Assembly (NCBI GenBank): GCA_022575985.1
Contig: JAKSXM010000132.1
Span: forward strand, 806,001 to 870,000
Direction of reading: 5' to 3'
From: Anagrus nilaparvatae
Taxonomy: Eukaryota > Arthropoda > Insecta > Hymenoptera > Mymaridae
Length of the DNA stretch: 64,000 bases
Every line of letters starts with the position of its first letter. Position 1 is the stretch's first letter. Positions 24,019 through 33,270 of the stretch are shown here, one piece after another. Made by a program: the position numbers and the translations under genes. The notes beneath the pieces were generated by a model that made no database searches, was not told the origin of the DNA, and saw only the letters and a program-made list of their open reading frames with translations.

Positions 24019-24849
24019 TTAATTAGCTAATTTGACTTTATCATCAGTAGATGAAACTTCCTCATTTTTATTTAATTTAACATCTTCTTTTTTAATATGC
24101 ACCAGTCCATATTTTTTTAATATACTTATAGTTTTACGGTAACTGATACCTGCTCTTATAACTTTAAATTCTCCTTCCATTGTTAAATCTATAATAGAAG
24201 ATCCTTTTCTCCAAGAATTTCTTAATTTATCAGTGCTCATTCTCTCATAAAAAACTCCATCAAGCTTAGGCCATAAATCAGAAAATTCTGAAGGATGCAA
24301 GGTGCTTCTCTGATTACTTTCATTTGCACTGGTTAAGGCAATAGGTTGATTAATTGCTTTAATTACTTTTCTTATAAAATCAAAATTAGGAACTCTGATT
24401 CCAACATTATTAATTCCTGGATTTAGTAATGGATTTAGCGAAGTTTTTCGTTTAAGTATAACAGTCGTTGGACCAGGTAATAAAGCATCCAATAATCCAT
24501 TGGGAAGATGATCTTGATAGGCCCAATTCTGGATATCTTGTGTATCTGCCAAGCAAATAGCAAGTGGTTTGCTAGTATCTCGTTTTTTAATATTGTATAT
24601 TTGCTTAATAGAATCATTATTCTGAGCTAATCCTGCCAACCCATAAATTGTATCGGTAGGGACTGCAATTATTTTATTTTGAAGAAGCAAATGAGCAGCT
24701 ATGCTTACACTACGAATTCCTCCACAAAACCAATTTTTTCCATCGGGTAAACGTTTTAAGGTCTCTCTTGCTCCTAACAAATGAACTTTAACAGGCCCTG
24801 GCTTATCAGGATTCATGATTCTTTTTAAAATAGAACTTATACGAACCAT
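24019..24849 (-). CDS. YRDC: YrdC-domain threonylcarbamoyl-AMP synthase
   Basis: An uninterrupted 276-aa ORF. YrdC/Sua5-type motifs are in order: KIIAVPTDTIYGLAGLA (59-75), KKRDTSKPLAICL (88-100), LLPGPTTVILKR (123-134), NNVGIRVPN (147-155) and PIALTSANES (169-178). The protein makes L-threonylcarbamoyl-AMP from threonine, bicarbonate and ATP, the first step of the N6-threonylcarbamoyladenosine (t6A) modification at position 37 of ANN-decoding tRNAs. There is a short N-terminal extension and a Lys/Glu-rich tail after the domain. The ATG is only 27 nt downstream of the POLR3K stop, with no room for a normal 3' UTR plus promoter, which suggests a shared transcript. An alternative start at Met12 would still fall inside the same arrangement. 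Confidence 0.95.
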   Translation of the reverse strand: MVRISSILKRIMNPDKPGPVKVHLLGARETLKRLPDGKNWFCGGIRSVSIAAHLLLQNKIIAVPTDTIYGLAGLAQNNDSIKQIYNIKKRDTSKPLAICLADTQDIQNWAYQDHLPNGLLDALLPGPTTVILKRKTSLNPLLNPGINNVGIRVPNFDFIRKVIKAINQPIALTSANESNQRSTLHPSEFSDLWPKLDGVFYERMSTDKLRNSWRKGSSIIDLTMEGEFKVIRAGISYRKTISILKKYGLVHIKKEDVKLNKNEEVSSTDDKVKLAN

Positions 24850-24876
24850 TTGCTACTTTTAACTAATTTTAATAAA

Positions 24877-25203
24877 CTACTCTCTCCAATTATGGCCACA
24901 TTGAGGATTACAGCATTTATAAAAAGTTGTCATAGGTTCATCGGCTGAACGAGTTTGAATTTGCATAAAATATGCTCTATTATGTGAACATTTAGGACAA
25001 CGTTCTTCAGTTGAATCAACGTTTTCCCAAGCAGCACTACCTCCAAGTACGTCATCAACTTCTTTTAATTTTGGATATGTACGAATGCTAACTCTTTGTT
25101 TAATATTACAAACATAAGGACATGTATTACATGCAAAGCGTAAAGCTGTTGAGCCTTCTTCTACGTGAAGAAAATTACTGCAAGTTGGACAAAACAAAAG
25201 CAT
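24877..25203 (-). CDS. POLR3K: RNA polymerase III subunit RPC10 (POLR3K, C11)
   Basis: An intact 108-aa ORF, the normal family length. It has an N-terminal zinc ribbon (CPTC at 5-8, CNTC at 25-28), a linker with YPKLKEVDDVLGG, and a C-terminal TFIIS-like zinc ribbon (CPKC at 69-72, cysteines again at 97/98 and 102). The acidic hairpin QTRSADEP (83-90) that reaches the polymerase active centre is intact, so RNA cleavage and termination/reinitiation functions should be retained. It is the first of a same-strand pair with YRDC and is head to head with TAF12. Confidence 0.97.
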   Translation of the reverse strand: MLLFCPTCSNFLHVEEGSTALRFACNTCPYVCNIKQRVSIRTYPKLKEVDDVLGGSAAWENVDSTEERCPKCSHNRAYFMQIQTRSADEPMTTFYKCCNPQCGHNWRE

Positions 25204-25828
25204 TATTCCATATTCTTACATCTGAAAAAATAATTTACTTTTGTTATTGATTATTCGTGATTATATATCATTAATCTATAACGTATAAATTAGAAAATTA
25301 GCAATGTACAATTTAAAAATTTTATTTTATATGCTTTTAAGAATTTGTCAGCTACTTAGAGTTATCAAGAAAAATATATTTAAAGAAAAAATAGTAATAC
25401 TTACTTAATAATTTTATGAAAATTAAAAAATATTCGGGTAAATTAAATAAACATTTTTCAGATTAACCACGTGAGATTGCATCAGCACACTTTTTGTTTT
25501 GAGGGGTCCCCGCACTCCCCGCTCCGCGACTCCGAAAAATTAAAAGTACCCGCAGAGACTATATAGGAGGAGGCGAGCTGTTTTTACGCCAATGTACAGT
25601 GTATTATGATATATCATGAAGACTAGTGATATATCAAAATACGTGAAACATTCTCGTCCGGGAAAAGAAACTGTGTTTATTAATAATGTAACCTATAATT
25701 GTGAGATAAATATTTTTATTTTTTTTTTCTCAAACAAATAAACGCTTATAAAATACTTAATTTTAATTTATTTTCAACTGCTTTATTACTAATTTTGATT
25801 TTACTATATTGAAGTTCATACTTAAAAA
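25204..25828. promoter_or_regulatory. Bidirectional promoter region between POLR3K-YRDC and TAF12
   Basis: A 625-bp spacer between divergent genes, likely serving both. It has a canonical E-box CACGTG at 25468-25473 and a GC-rich patch at about 25497-25570 (CCCCGCACTCCCCGC), which contrast sharply with the AT-rich flanks. Two GATATATCA motifs flank a GACTAG near 25610-25637. Function is inferred from position only. Confidence 0.5.
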
Positions 25829-26519
25829 ATGGATGTATCTGATGATATAGACATTCATGAAGAGAAACCAGTTATAGAAAATTCACAAATTGTTGAAACA
25901 CCTTTAGTAAACTCAACTACAAATGATGTTGAGACAACATCTACAAGTTCATCTCAGACACCTGTACAATCGCAAACTCCAAAATCAGGATCTTCGATAA
26001 GTAAATCCAGTCAGCAAGTTGTTCAAACAAATGCTCAAAGTACTACTCCTGAAAATCCTCAGGTAAAATTTTAATACTAAAGTCAATATTATAATGAATG
26101 GCATGTTTTTAAGGTATTTTTTTATTACAGTTTTTAACAAAAACAAGATTACAAGAATTAGTCAAAGAAGTTGATCCAACTGAACAACTTGATGAAGAAG
26201 TTGAAGAGATGCTGTTACAACTTGCCGATGAGTTTGTTGAAACAACTGTACATGCAGCATGTTTATTGGCTAAACACAGACATGCTAATACTGTTGAAGT
26301 TAAAGATATTCAATTACATTTAGGTATTGTAAAAGTTATATATCAAATTTTTAAATTTTAGTTTTGATAAAATATGTTTTACTTTTAATAGAAAAAAATT
26401 GGAATATGTGGATTCCTGGATTTGGTACTGATGAGGTACGACCTTATAAAAGATCAACTATTATTGATGCTCATAAGCAAAGATTGGCTTTAATACGTAA
26501 ACAAATAAAAAAATATTAG
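25829..26519 (+). CDS. TAF12: TFIID subunit TAF12
   Basis: Three exons join in phase: 25829-26062, 26131-26323, 26392-26519, giving 184 aa. A Ser/Thr/Gln-rich, low-complexity N-terminus (1-78) precedes the histone-fold domain: LTKTRLQELVKEVDP, ADEFVETTVHAACLLAKHR, VEVKDIQLHLEKNWNMWIPG and then GTDEVRPYKR near the C-terminus. This is the hallmark H2B-like fold of TAF12, which pairs with TAF4 in TFIID and with ADA1 in SAGA. Exon 1 carries only the variable region, and the fold is split between exons 2 and 3, as expected. Regulation probably comes from the shared upstream promoter. Confidence 0.96.
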
Positions 26520-27029
26520 CTTATTTATGCTATAAGTCTGACAATATTTAATATACTTAAGAACTAATGTGATACAATGAAATTATTTGAACAAAATATA
26601 AAAATAGGTACTTAATATGTACTAATGAAATTTTTTTTGCAATCGCTCTCTATTTTTGTAACTGTATATATACATGTTTAATAAATGAATGTATTAAATT
26701 TATAAAGATTGGATATAATTTTGTGTCAAAGTAAATTTAGTTGTGGTACACCACCACGACATGGGCTGAGATGTGAATTTTGTATTAAAAGTTAAAAATT
26801 AATCTTTTATGTATATTTTTAACATTAGAAACTAAATTTACATTTGTATATAAATGTAGAATTTCTCTAGTTTAAAAACCAGATTTTTTCCTTAAAATTG
26901 GTTTACAAAAAAAAAATATTTTATTAAAAATATTTGGAAGAAAAGACCGATAAATACAATTTATCATATATATTAAAAATATTTGGATTTTATTGTCCTT
27001 TTAAATACAATGTTAGTATAAAATTATTA
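26520..27029. other. TAF12 3' flank
   Basis: This is the 3' UTR region of TAF12; TTTAATAAATGAATG near 26678 could carry the polyadenylation signal. No further gene seen. The ORF starting at 26934 runs into the adjacent foldback and is not a gene. Confidence 0.55.
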
Positions 27030-27750
27030 TATATACTAGAGTGTGTCTTATTTTTTTGTTTTCGATATTTTTTGGCTCCCCCCATTTTTTTCGAATATTT
27101 TGGTCATAAAAAACCCCCAGCTCCAAGGATTTTGATTTTGGATTTTTTTAACCCGTGCCACCGAGCACTTGAAGTTTCCCATTTAAATAACATGGGAATT
27201 TTGAAATTTGAGCTTTCTAATTTTTTAACGTGCTTCAAAATTTTTTAAGACACTAACAATTAGATAGAAAATGATGTTTAGACATATAAAAACTGATCCC
27301 CAAAATTATAGAAGTCCCAGAACATTTTATTTTACCAAAATAAAATTATTAAGAATCGCAATTTTCCCATTTAAAATATATTGTTTTTTATTTGTAATGT
27401 ATTTTAAATGGGAAAATTGCGATTTTTAATAATTTTATTTTGGTAAAATAAAATGTTCTGGGACTTCTATAATTTTGGGGATCAGTTTTTATATGTCTAA
27501 ACATCATTTTCTACCTATTTGCTAGTGTCTAAAAAAATTTTGAAGCACGTTAAAAAATTTGAAAGCTCAAATTTCAAAATTCCCATGTTATTTAAATGGG
27601 AAACTTCAAGTGCTCGGTGGCACGGGTTAAAAAAATCCAAAATCAAAATCCTTGGAGCTGGGGGTTTTTTATGACCAAAATATTCGAAAAAAATGGGGGG
27701 AGCCAAAAAATATCGAAAACAAAAAAAATAAGACACACTCTAATATATAC
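27030..27750. repeat. Near-perfect ~720-bp foldback element
   Basis: Two arms of roughly 340 bp are close to exact reverse complements. The left edge reads TATATACTAGAGTGTGTCTT and the right edge ends AAGACACACTCTAATATATA. The centre of symmetry is near 27390 with a loop of about 20 nt (ATTGTTTTTTATTTGTAAT). The arms are so similar that the same peptide is encoded by ORFs on both strands. A transcript through it would form a long hairpin. It carries no transposase, so it is a non-autonomous element. Little divergence between arms implies a recent insertion or gene conversion. Confidence 0.93.
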
Positions 27751-27763
27751 GTAAAGCTACGCA

Positions 27764-27975
27764 TTTCAAAAAATTAAATTTACATATCTAGGGCAAAAAA
27801 GCTTATTAGCTATCCTAGGGGGCCGTATCTCACGGCTTTTTTGTCCGTTATATGTAAAACTATATGCTTTAAATTACGGGAAAAAATATGAGGTTCGACT
27901 TTTGCATGCTGTCTGATTGTATTGTGCATACAATTGCATGCAAAGTCAAAACCAATATTTTGTTCCTTGTTTAAA
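27764..27975. repeat. Dispersed repeat fragment (CATATCTAGGGCAAAAAA family)
   Basis: This matches, in the same orientation, the right arm of the inverted-repeat element at 32441-32960. Shared blocks include CATATCTAGGGCAAAAAA, TTTTTTG(T/C)CC(G/A)TTATATGTAAAACT, GGTTCGACTTTTGCATGCT and CCTTGTTTAA. It abuts the left end of the tandem array, so the array may have grown from inside or beside a copy of this element. Confidence 0.75.
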
Positions 27976-30900
27976 AACGCTGCCAAGTGATTGGCACTAT
28001 GGTTCCTCATTAACAATAGCAAAATATTTATAATGGTCTATTTTATCTAATAAAAATTATAATTTGAGATATCAGTATTTCATAAAAAAAAGTTAAATAC
28101 CGTATTTTATAAGAAAAAAAATGTTGCTGTGATTTAATGTTTTTTATTTAACAAATTTTTAGAAAAAAATTTTCAATAAACTAGGTATTACACTTAAAAA
28201 AAAAACAATATTACAGATTTTTTAATTTTTTTGTTTTATTAATATTCAGAAAAAAATTTTGAAAAAATCCAGTATCAGATTCAAAAAATTGCTATGAATA
28301 AGCTTTCTAAAACTAGTACTCTCATAGAAATTAATTAGGTACTACGTCCGAACAAAAAAAAAATTTGGTATTCTTTGTATTTTTTTGTGAAAAAAATTTT
28401 GGGAAAAATATTTTCAAAAAATTAATTATCAGATTTGAGATATCGAGTAAAAACCATATACTTTCAAATATAAGTACTTTTATGGAAATAAATGAGATAT
28501 TACACCTAAATTAAAAAAAAAAAAAAGCATTTTGAAATCTCTTGATGAAAAAATTTTTGAAAAAAAAATTAGATCTTAATTCCATAATGGTTGTTAAATA
28601 CCACCGATTGCAAAATTTTCAAATATTAGTACTTTCATGGAATTAAAGGAAGTATTACACTAAAAAAAAAAAAAATATTACAGATTTTTTAATTTTTTTG
28701 ATTTTTTAATTTTGAGAAAAAAATTTTGAAAAAATTAAGTTTCAGGTCCAAAAAATTACTATAAACGATATTTCTAAAACTAGTACTGTCATAGAAATCA
28801 ATTAGGTACTACATCCAAAAATAAAAAAAAATTAAGTTTTTTTTTGTATTTTTTGGTGAAAAAAATTTTGAGAAAAGAATATTAAAAAAATTAGTTATCA
28901 GATTCGAGATATCGAGTAAAAATCGTACTTTCAAATATAAGTACTTTCATGGAAATAAATTAGGTATTACATCCAAATTAAAAAAAAAAAAAAATAGTTT
29001 GAGATTTTTTGATGAAAAAATTTTGGAAAAAAAAATTAGGTCTTAATTCCAAAATAAAATTTATTAGAAATTATTTGTGAAATATCACCGGTTACAATAT
29101 TTTCAGATATTCGTACTTTCATAGAAAAAAATTAAGTATTACGTCCTAAAATAAAAAAAATTTTGGAATTTTTTGTATTTTTTGGCAACAAAAATTTTGA
29201 GAAAAAAATTTTAAAAAAATTAAGTATCAGGTCTAAAAAATTGCTATAAACGATATTTCTAAAACTAGTACTTCCACAGAAATAAATTAAGTACTGCGTC
29301 CGTAAAGAAAAAAAAAATTGGTATTTTTTGTATTTTTTGGTGAAAAAATTTTTGAGAAAAAAATTTTCAAAAATAAATTATAAGATTTGAGATATAGAGT
29401 AAAAACGATACTTCTAGATATCAGTACTTTTATGGAAAAAAATGTGGTACTACATCCAAAAAGAAAAAAAAATATAGTGTTTTTTTAATTTTTTTATGTA
29501 AAAAGTTTTGAAAAAAAAAAATTTCGAAAAATTACGTATCAGATGGAGAAATCCTTTACAAACGATAATTTTAGATATTCGTACTTTCATAGGAAAAAAT
29601 TAAGTATTACGTCCTAAAATAAAAAACGCTGCCAAGTGATTGGCACTATGGTTCCTCATTAACAATAGCAAAATATTTATAATGGTCTATTTTATCTAAT
29701 AAAAATTATAATTTGAGATATCAGTATTTCATAAAAAAAAGTTAAATACCGTATTTTAAAAGAAAAAAAATGTTGCTGTGATTTAATGTTTTTTATTTAA
29801 CAAATTTTTAGAAAAAAAAATCAATAAACTAGGTATTACACTTAAAAAAAAAACAATATTACAGATTTTTTAATTTTTTTGTTTTATTAATATTGAGAAA
29901 AAAAATTTGAAAAAATTCGGTATCAGATCCAAAAAATTACTATGAATAAGCTTTCTAAAACTAGTACTCTCATAGAAATTAATTAGTTACTACGTCCGAA
30001 CAAAAAAAAAATTTGGTATTCTTTGTATTTTTTTGAGAAAAAAATTTTGGGCAAAAAATTTTCAAAAAATTAATTATCAGATTTGAGATATCGAGTAAAA
30101 ATCGTACTTTCAAATATAAGTACTTTCATGGAAATAAATGAGATATTACACCTAAATTAAAAAAAAAAAAAAGCATTTTGAAATCTCTTGATGAAAAAAT
30201 TTTTGAAAAAAAAATTAGATCTTAATTCCATAATGGTTGTTAAATACCACCGATTGCAAAATTTTCAAATATTAGTACTTTCATGGAATTAAAGGAAGTA
30301 TTACACTAAAAAAAAAAAAAAATTTAACAGATTTTTTAATTTTTTTGTTTTTTTAATTTTGAGAAAAAAATTTTGAAAAAATTAAGTTTCAGGTCCAAAA
30401 AATTACTATAAGCGATATTTCTAAAACTAGCACTCTCATAGAAATCAATTAGGTACTACATCCAAAAATAAAAAAAAATTAAGTTTTTTTTGTATTTTTT
30501 GGTGAAAAAAATTTTGGGAAAAAAATTTTCAAAAAATTAGTTATCAGATTCGAGATATCGAGTAAAAATCGTACTTTCAAATATAAGTACTTTCATGGAA
30601 ATAAATGAGGTGTTACATCCAAATTAAAAAAAAAAAAAAGTAGTTTGAGATTTTTTGATGAAAAAATTTTTGAAAAAAAAATTAGATCTTAATTCCATAA
30701 TGGTTGTTAAATACCACCGATTGCAAAATTTTCAAATATTAGTACTTTCATAGAAAAAAAACTAAGTATTACGTCCTAAAATAAAAAAAATTTTGGCATT
30801 TTTTGTATTTTTTGGCAACAAAAATTTTGAGAAAAAAATTTTGAAAAAATTAGGTATCAGGTCCAAAAAAATGCTATAAACCATAGTTCTAAAACTAGTA

Positions 30901-31188
30901 CTCTCAAAGAAATAAATTAGGTACTACGTCCAAAAAGAAAAAAAAATTAGTGTTTTTTGTATTTTTTTGTGAAAAAAATTTGGAGAAAAAAATTTTCAAA
31001 AAATTAGTTATCAGATTCGAGATATCGAGTAAAAATCGTACTTTCAAATATAGGTACTTTCGTGGAAATAAATGAGGTATTACATCCAAATTAAAAAAAA
31101 AAAAAAGTAGTTTGAGATTTTTGGATAAAAAAATTTTTGAAAAAAAAATTAGGTCTTAATTCCATAATGGTTGTGAAATTTCACCGGT

Positions 31189-31196
<8 letters not shown>

Positions 31197-31272
<76 letters not shown>
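31197..31272. repeat. (CA)n microsatellite, long copy
   Basis: About 37 CA units, starting after GGTTACATACATA and ending CATACAGACTTTTTTT. It is the longer of two tracts that sit at the same place in a duplicated ~0.6-kb unit, so the two differ mainly in repeat number. Confidence 0.97.
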
Positions 31273-31276
<4 letters not shown>

Positions 31277-31794
31277 GACTTTTTTTAAAAACCGGTTTTT
31301 TAGCTTCCTGAGGTCCCAAAACGTGCTTATATGCCAAAAAATCAAAAATCAAAATTTCATCTATCACAAAGGTTCCTCTATGAGGAACCAAAAATTTTGG
31401 CGTTTTTTGTATTTTTTGGCGACAAAAATTTTGAGAAAAAAATTTTGAAAAAATTAAGTATCAGGTCCAAAAAAATGCTATAAACGATATTTCTAAAACT
31501 AGTACTTCCACAGAAATAAATTAAGTACTGCGTCCGTAAAGAAAAAAAAAATTGGTATTTTTTGTATTTTTTGGTGAAAAAAATTTTGAGAAAAAAATTT
31601 TCAAAAAATTAGTTATCAGATTCGAGATATCGAGTAAAAATCGTACTTTCAAATATAAGTACTTTCGTGGAAATAAATGAGGTATTACATCCAAATTAAA
31701 AAAAAAAAAAAGTAGTTTGAGATTTTTTGATGAAAAAATTTTTGAAAAAAAAATTAGGTCTTAATTCCATAATGGTTGTCAAATTTCACCGGTT

Positions 31795-31796
<2 letters not shown>

Positions 31797-31828
<32 letters not shown>
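31797..31828. repeat. (CA)n microsatellite, short copy
   Basis: About 15 CA units in the second copy of the duplicated unit, flanked by the same GGTTACATAC and CATACAGACTTTTTT sequences as the tract at 31197. Confidence 0.95.
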
Positions 31829-31831
<3 letters not shown>

Positions 31832-31950
31832 GACTTTTTTTGAAAACCGGTTTTTTAGCTTCCTGAGGTCCCAAAACGTGCTTATATGCCAAAAAATCAA
31901 AAATCAAAATTTCATCTATCACAAAGGTTCCTCTATGAGGAACCAAAAAT

Positions 31951-32440
31951 AGCTATTTCATTATCAGGCGAAATTTATCAATTGTTAATAAAATCCAAAT
32001 ATTTTAAATTAAATATATATTTATTTTAATTATTATATTTTACAATTTGGAGACAAATTAATAAAAAATAAAACTTGCTTTCTTTTTTTTTTTTACATAA
32101 AAACTATAATTTGTAAAATATTTTTAAATATTTTGTAAACTAAGAAATTAAAACTAAGAAATTCTATTATTTTTAATTTTTTTTAAAAGTAAATTATATT
32201 TGAATATGTTTAATTTATTCAATATATTAAGCTAACAATTTTTTGGTATTTCGTCTCTGGCTAAATAGTGTGAGGCTCCTCAGTAAGACACTATTTAGCC
32301 TTTTGTAGATACCCATTGAATAATAATTTTTGTAAAAAACAAAAAACAAAATAGATAGTATAACGCGTGATTTCATCGAAGTAAGTTTACTAACTTTTTT
32401 ACATAATTTATTATTTCAAAAATACTTGAAAACTCAGATA
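31951..32440. other. Spacer between the tandem array and the inverted-repeat element
   Basis: AT-rich sequence with a small palindromic patch, GGCTAAATAGTGTG...CACTATTTAGCC (32258-32300), a 12-bp-class hairpin around AGGCTCCTCAGTAAG. No gene seen. Confidence 0.5.
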
Positions 32441-32960
32441 ATAGCTATGTTTTGAACAAGGGACAAAATATTGGTTTTGACTTTGCACGCAATTATATGC
32501 ACGAGCAAGTGCAAACAGCATGCAAAAGTTGAACCCTACGAATATTTTGCCGTGATTTAAAACATAGTTTTACATATAACGAGCAAAAAATGCGGGTCCC
32601 TAGGGTAGAAAATAGGCCATTTTTGCCCTAGACATATAAAATTTATGTTCTTTTTCGCACTTCATGATCTGGTTTCTATGCCAGATTTTTTTAGAGTTTT
32701 TTTAACGAATGAAGCATTATTTGTGATCTGTAAATAAAAAAATTTTTACATATCTAGGGCAAAAAAAAGGCTATTCTCTGCCCTTGGGAGGCGGCTTTTT
32801 TGCCCATTATATGTAAAACTGTCGGGAAAAAATATAGGGTTCGACTTTTGCATGCTATCTGCACTTGCTCGTTACCCTCGCTTGTGCATATATGTAGCAG
32901 TTGTATACAACTGTGTGCAAAGCCAAAACCAATATTTTATCCCTTGTTTAATAAATAGCT
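32441..32960. repeat. Inverted-repeat element (~520 bp)
   Basis: The left arm (about 32441-32642) and right arm (about 32741-32960) are diverged reverse complements. Left: AACAAGGGACAAAATATTGG to GGCCATTTTTGCCCTAGA. Right: CATATCTAGGGCAAAAAA to CCAATATTTTATCCCTTGTT. The ~100-bp centre has a TGATCTGG...CCAGATTT mini-stem. A same-family fragment is at 27764-27975 and a short relic near 40890-40935. Confidence 0.85.
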
Positions 32961-33270
32961 AAAATTTCATGAATTATGCAATTAAAAATTTTCTTTTGTT
33001 CCAAAATACTTGGAATCTAAAACTCTGAGAGAATCTATAGGTCCATTAATTAATAAGGATTCATTCATGTGCACACTTAAACTTTGAGCTTCCAACCTAA
33101 TCTCTCCAGATTCTATCTAGATAAAAATAAACAGCACCCACGTTCAATAAAAACATCATTTCTTTTCCTTCAACCCGCGTACAATAAACATTTGGGTAAA
33201 AGAGTAACTATCTCGTAAATATATAGAAATTAATTCTCATTTATTTTTTGTATCAAAACTTACAAGTAAA

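Larger units (their letters stand above)
27973..31950. repeat. Nested tandem repeat array (~1.65-kb and ~470-bp periodicities)
   Basis: A GAGATATCGAGTAAAA-type marker recurs at about 28436, 28906, 29389, 30085, 30552, 31019 and 31625, giving a ~467-483-bp higher-order unit. Within it, a shorter motif of the form ACTTTCATAGAAATAAATTA plus GGTAC/TTACGTCC recurs roughly every 150-170 bp. A larger direct duplication is superimposed: sequence starting AACGCTGCCAAGTGATTGGC at 27976 recurs at 29627, an offset of about 1.65 kb. The right end is a further direct duplication of about 0.6 kb that includes the (CA)n tracts and the block ending GGTTCCTCTATGAGGAACC. ORFs inside are composition artefacts. 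Confidence 0.9.

Noticed and set aside
26934..27736. Two ORFs on opposite strands sharing an identical ~60-residue peptide
   Set aside because: They are mirror images produced by the foldback palindrome at 27030-27750, not duplicated genes.
31137..31448. 103-codon ORF with a long Thr-His repeat, and its antisense Val-Cys counterpart
   Set aside because: It is only the translation of the (CA)n microsatellite and flanking repeat sequence; no start context or domain supports a gene.
27973..31950. CRISPR-like regular repeats
   Set aside because: Repeat units are long, AT-rich and contiguous, with no unique spacers, and the genome is eukaryotic; this is a tandem/satellite array.
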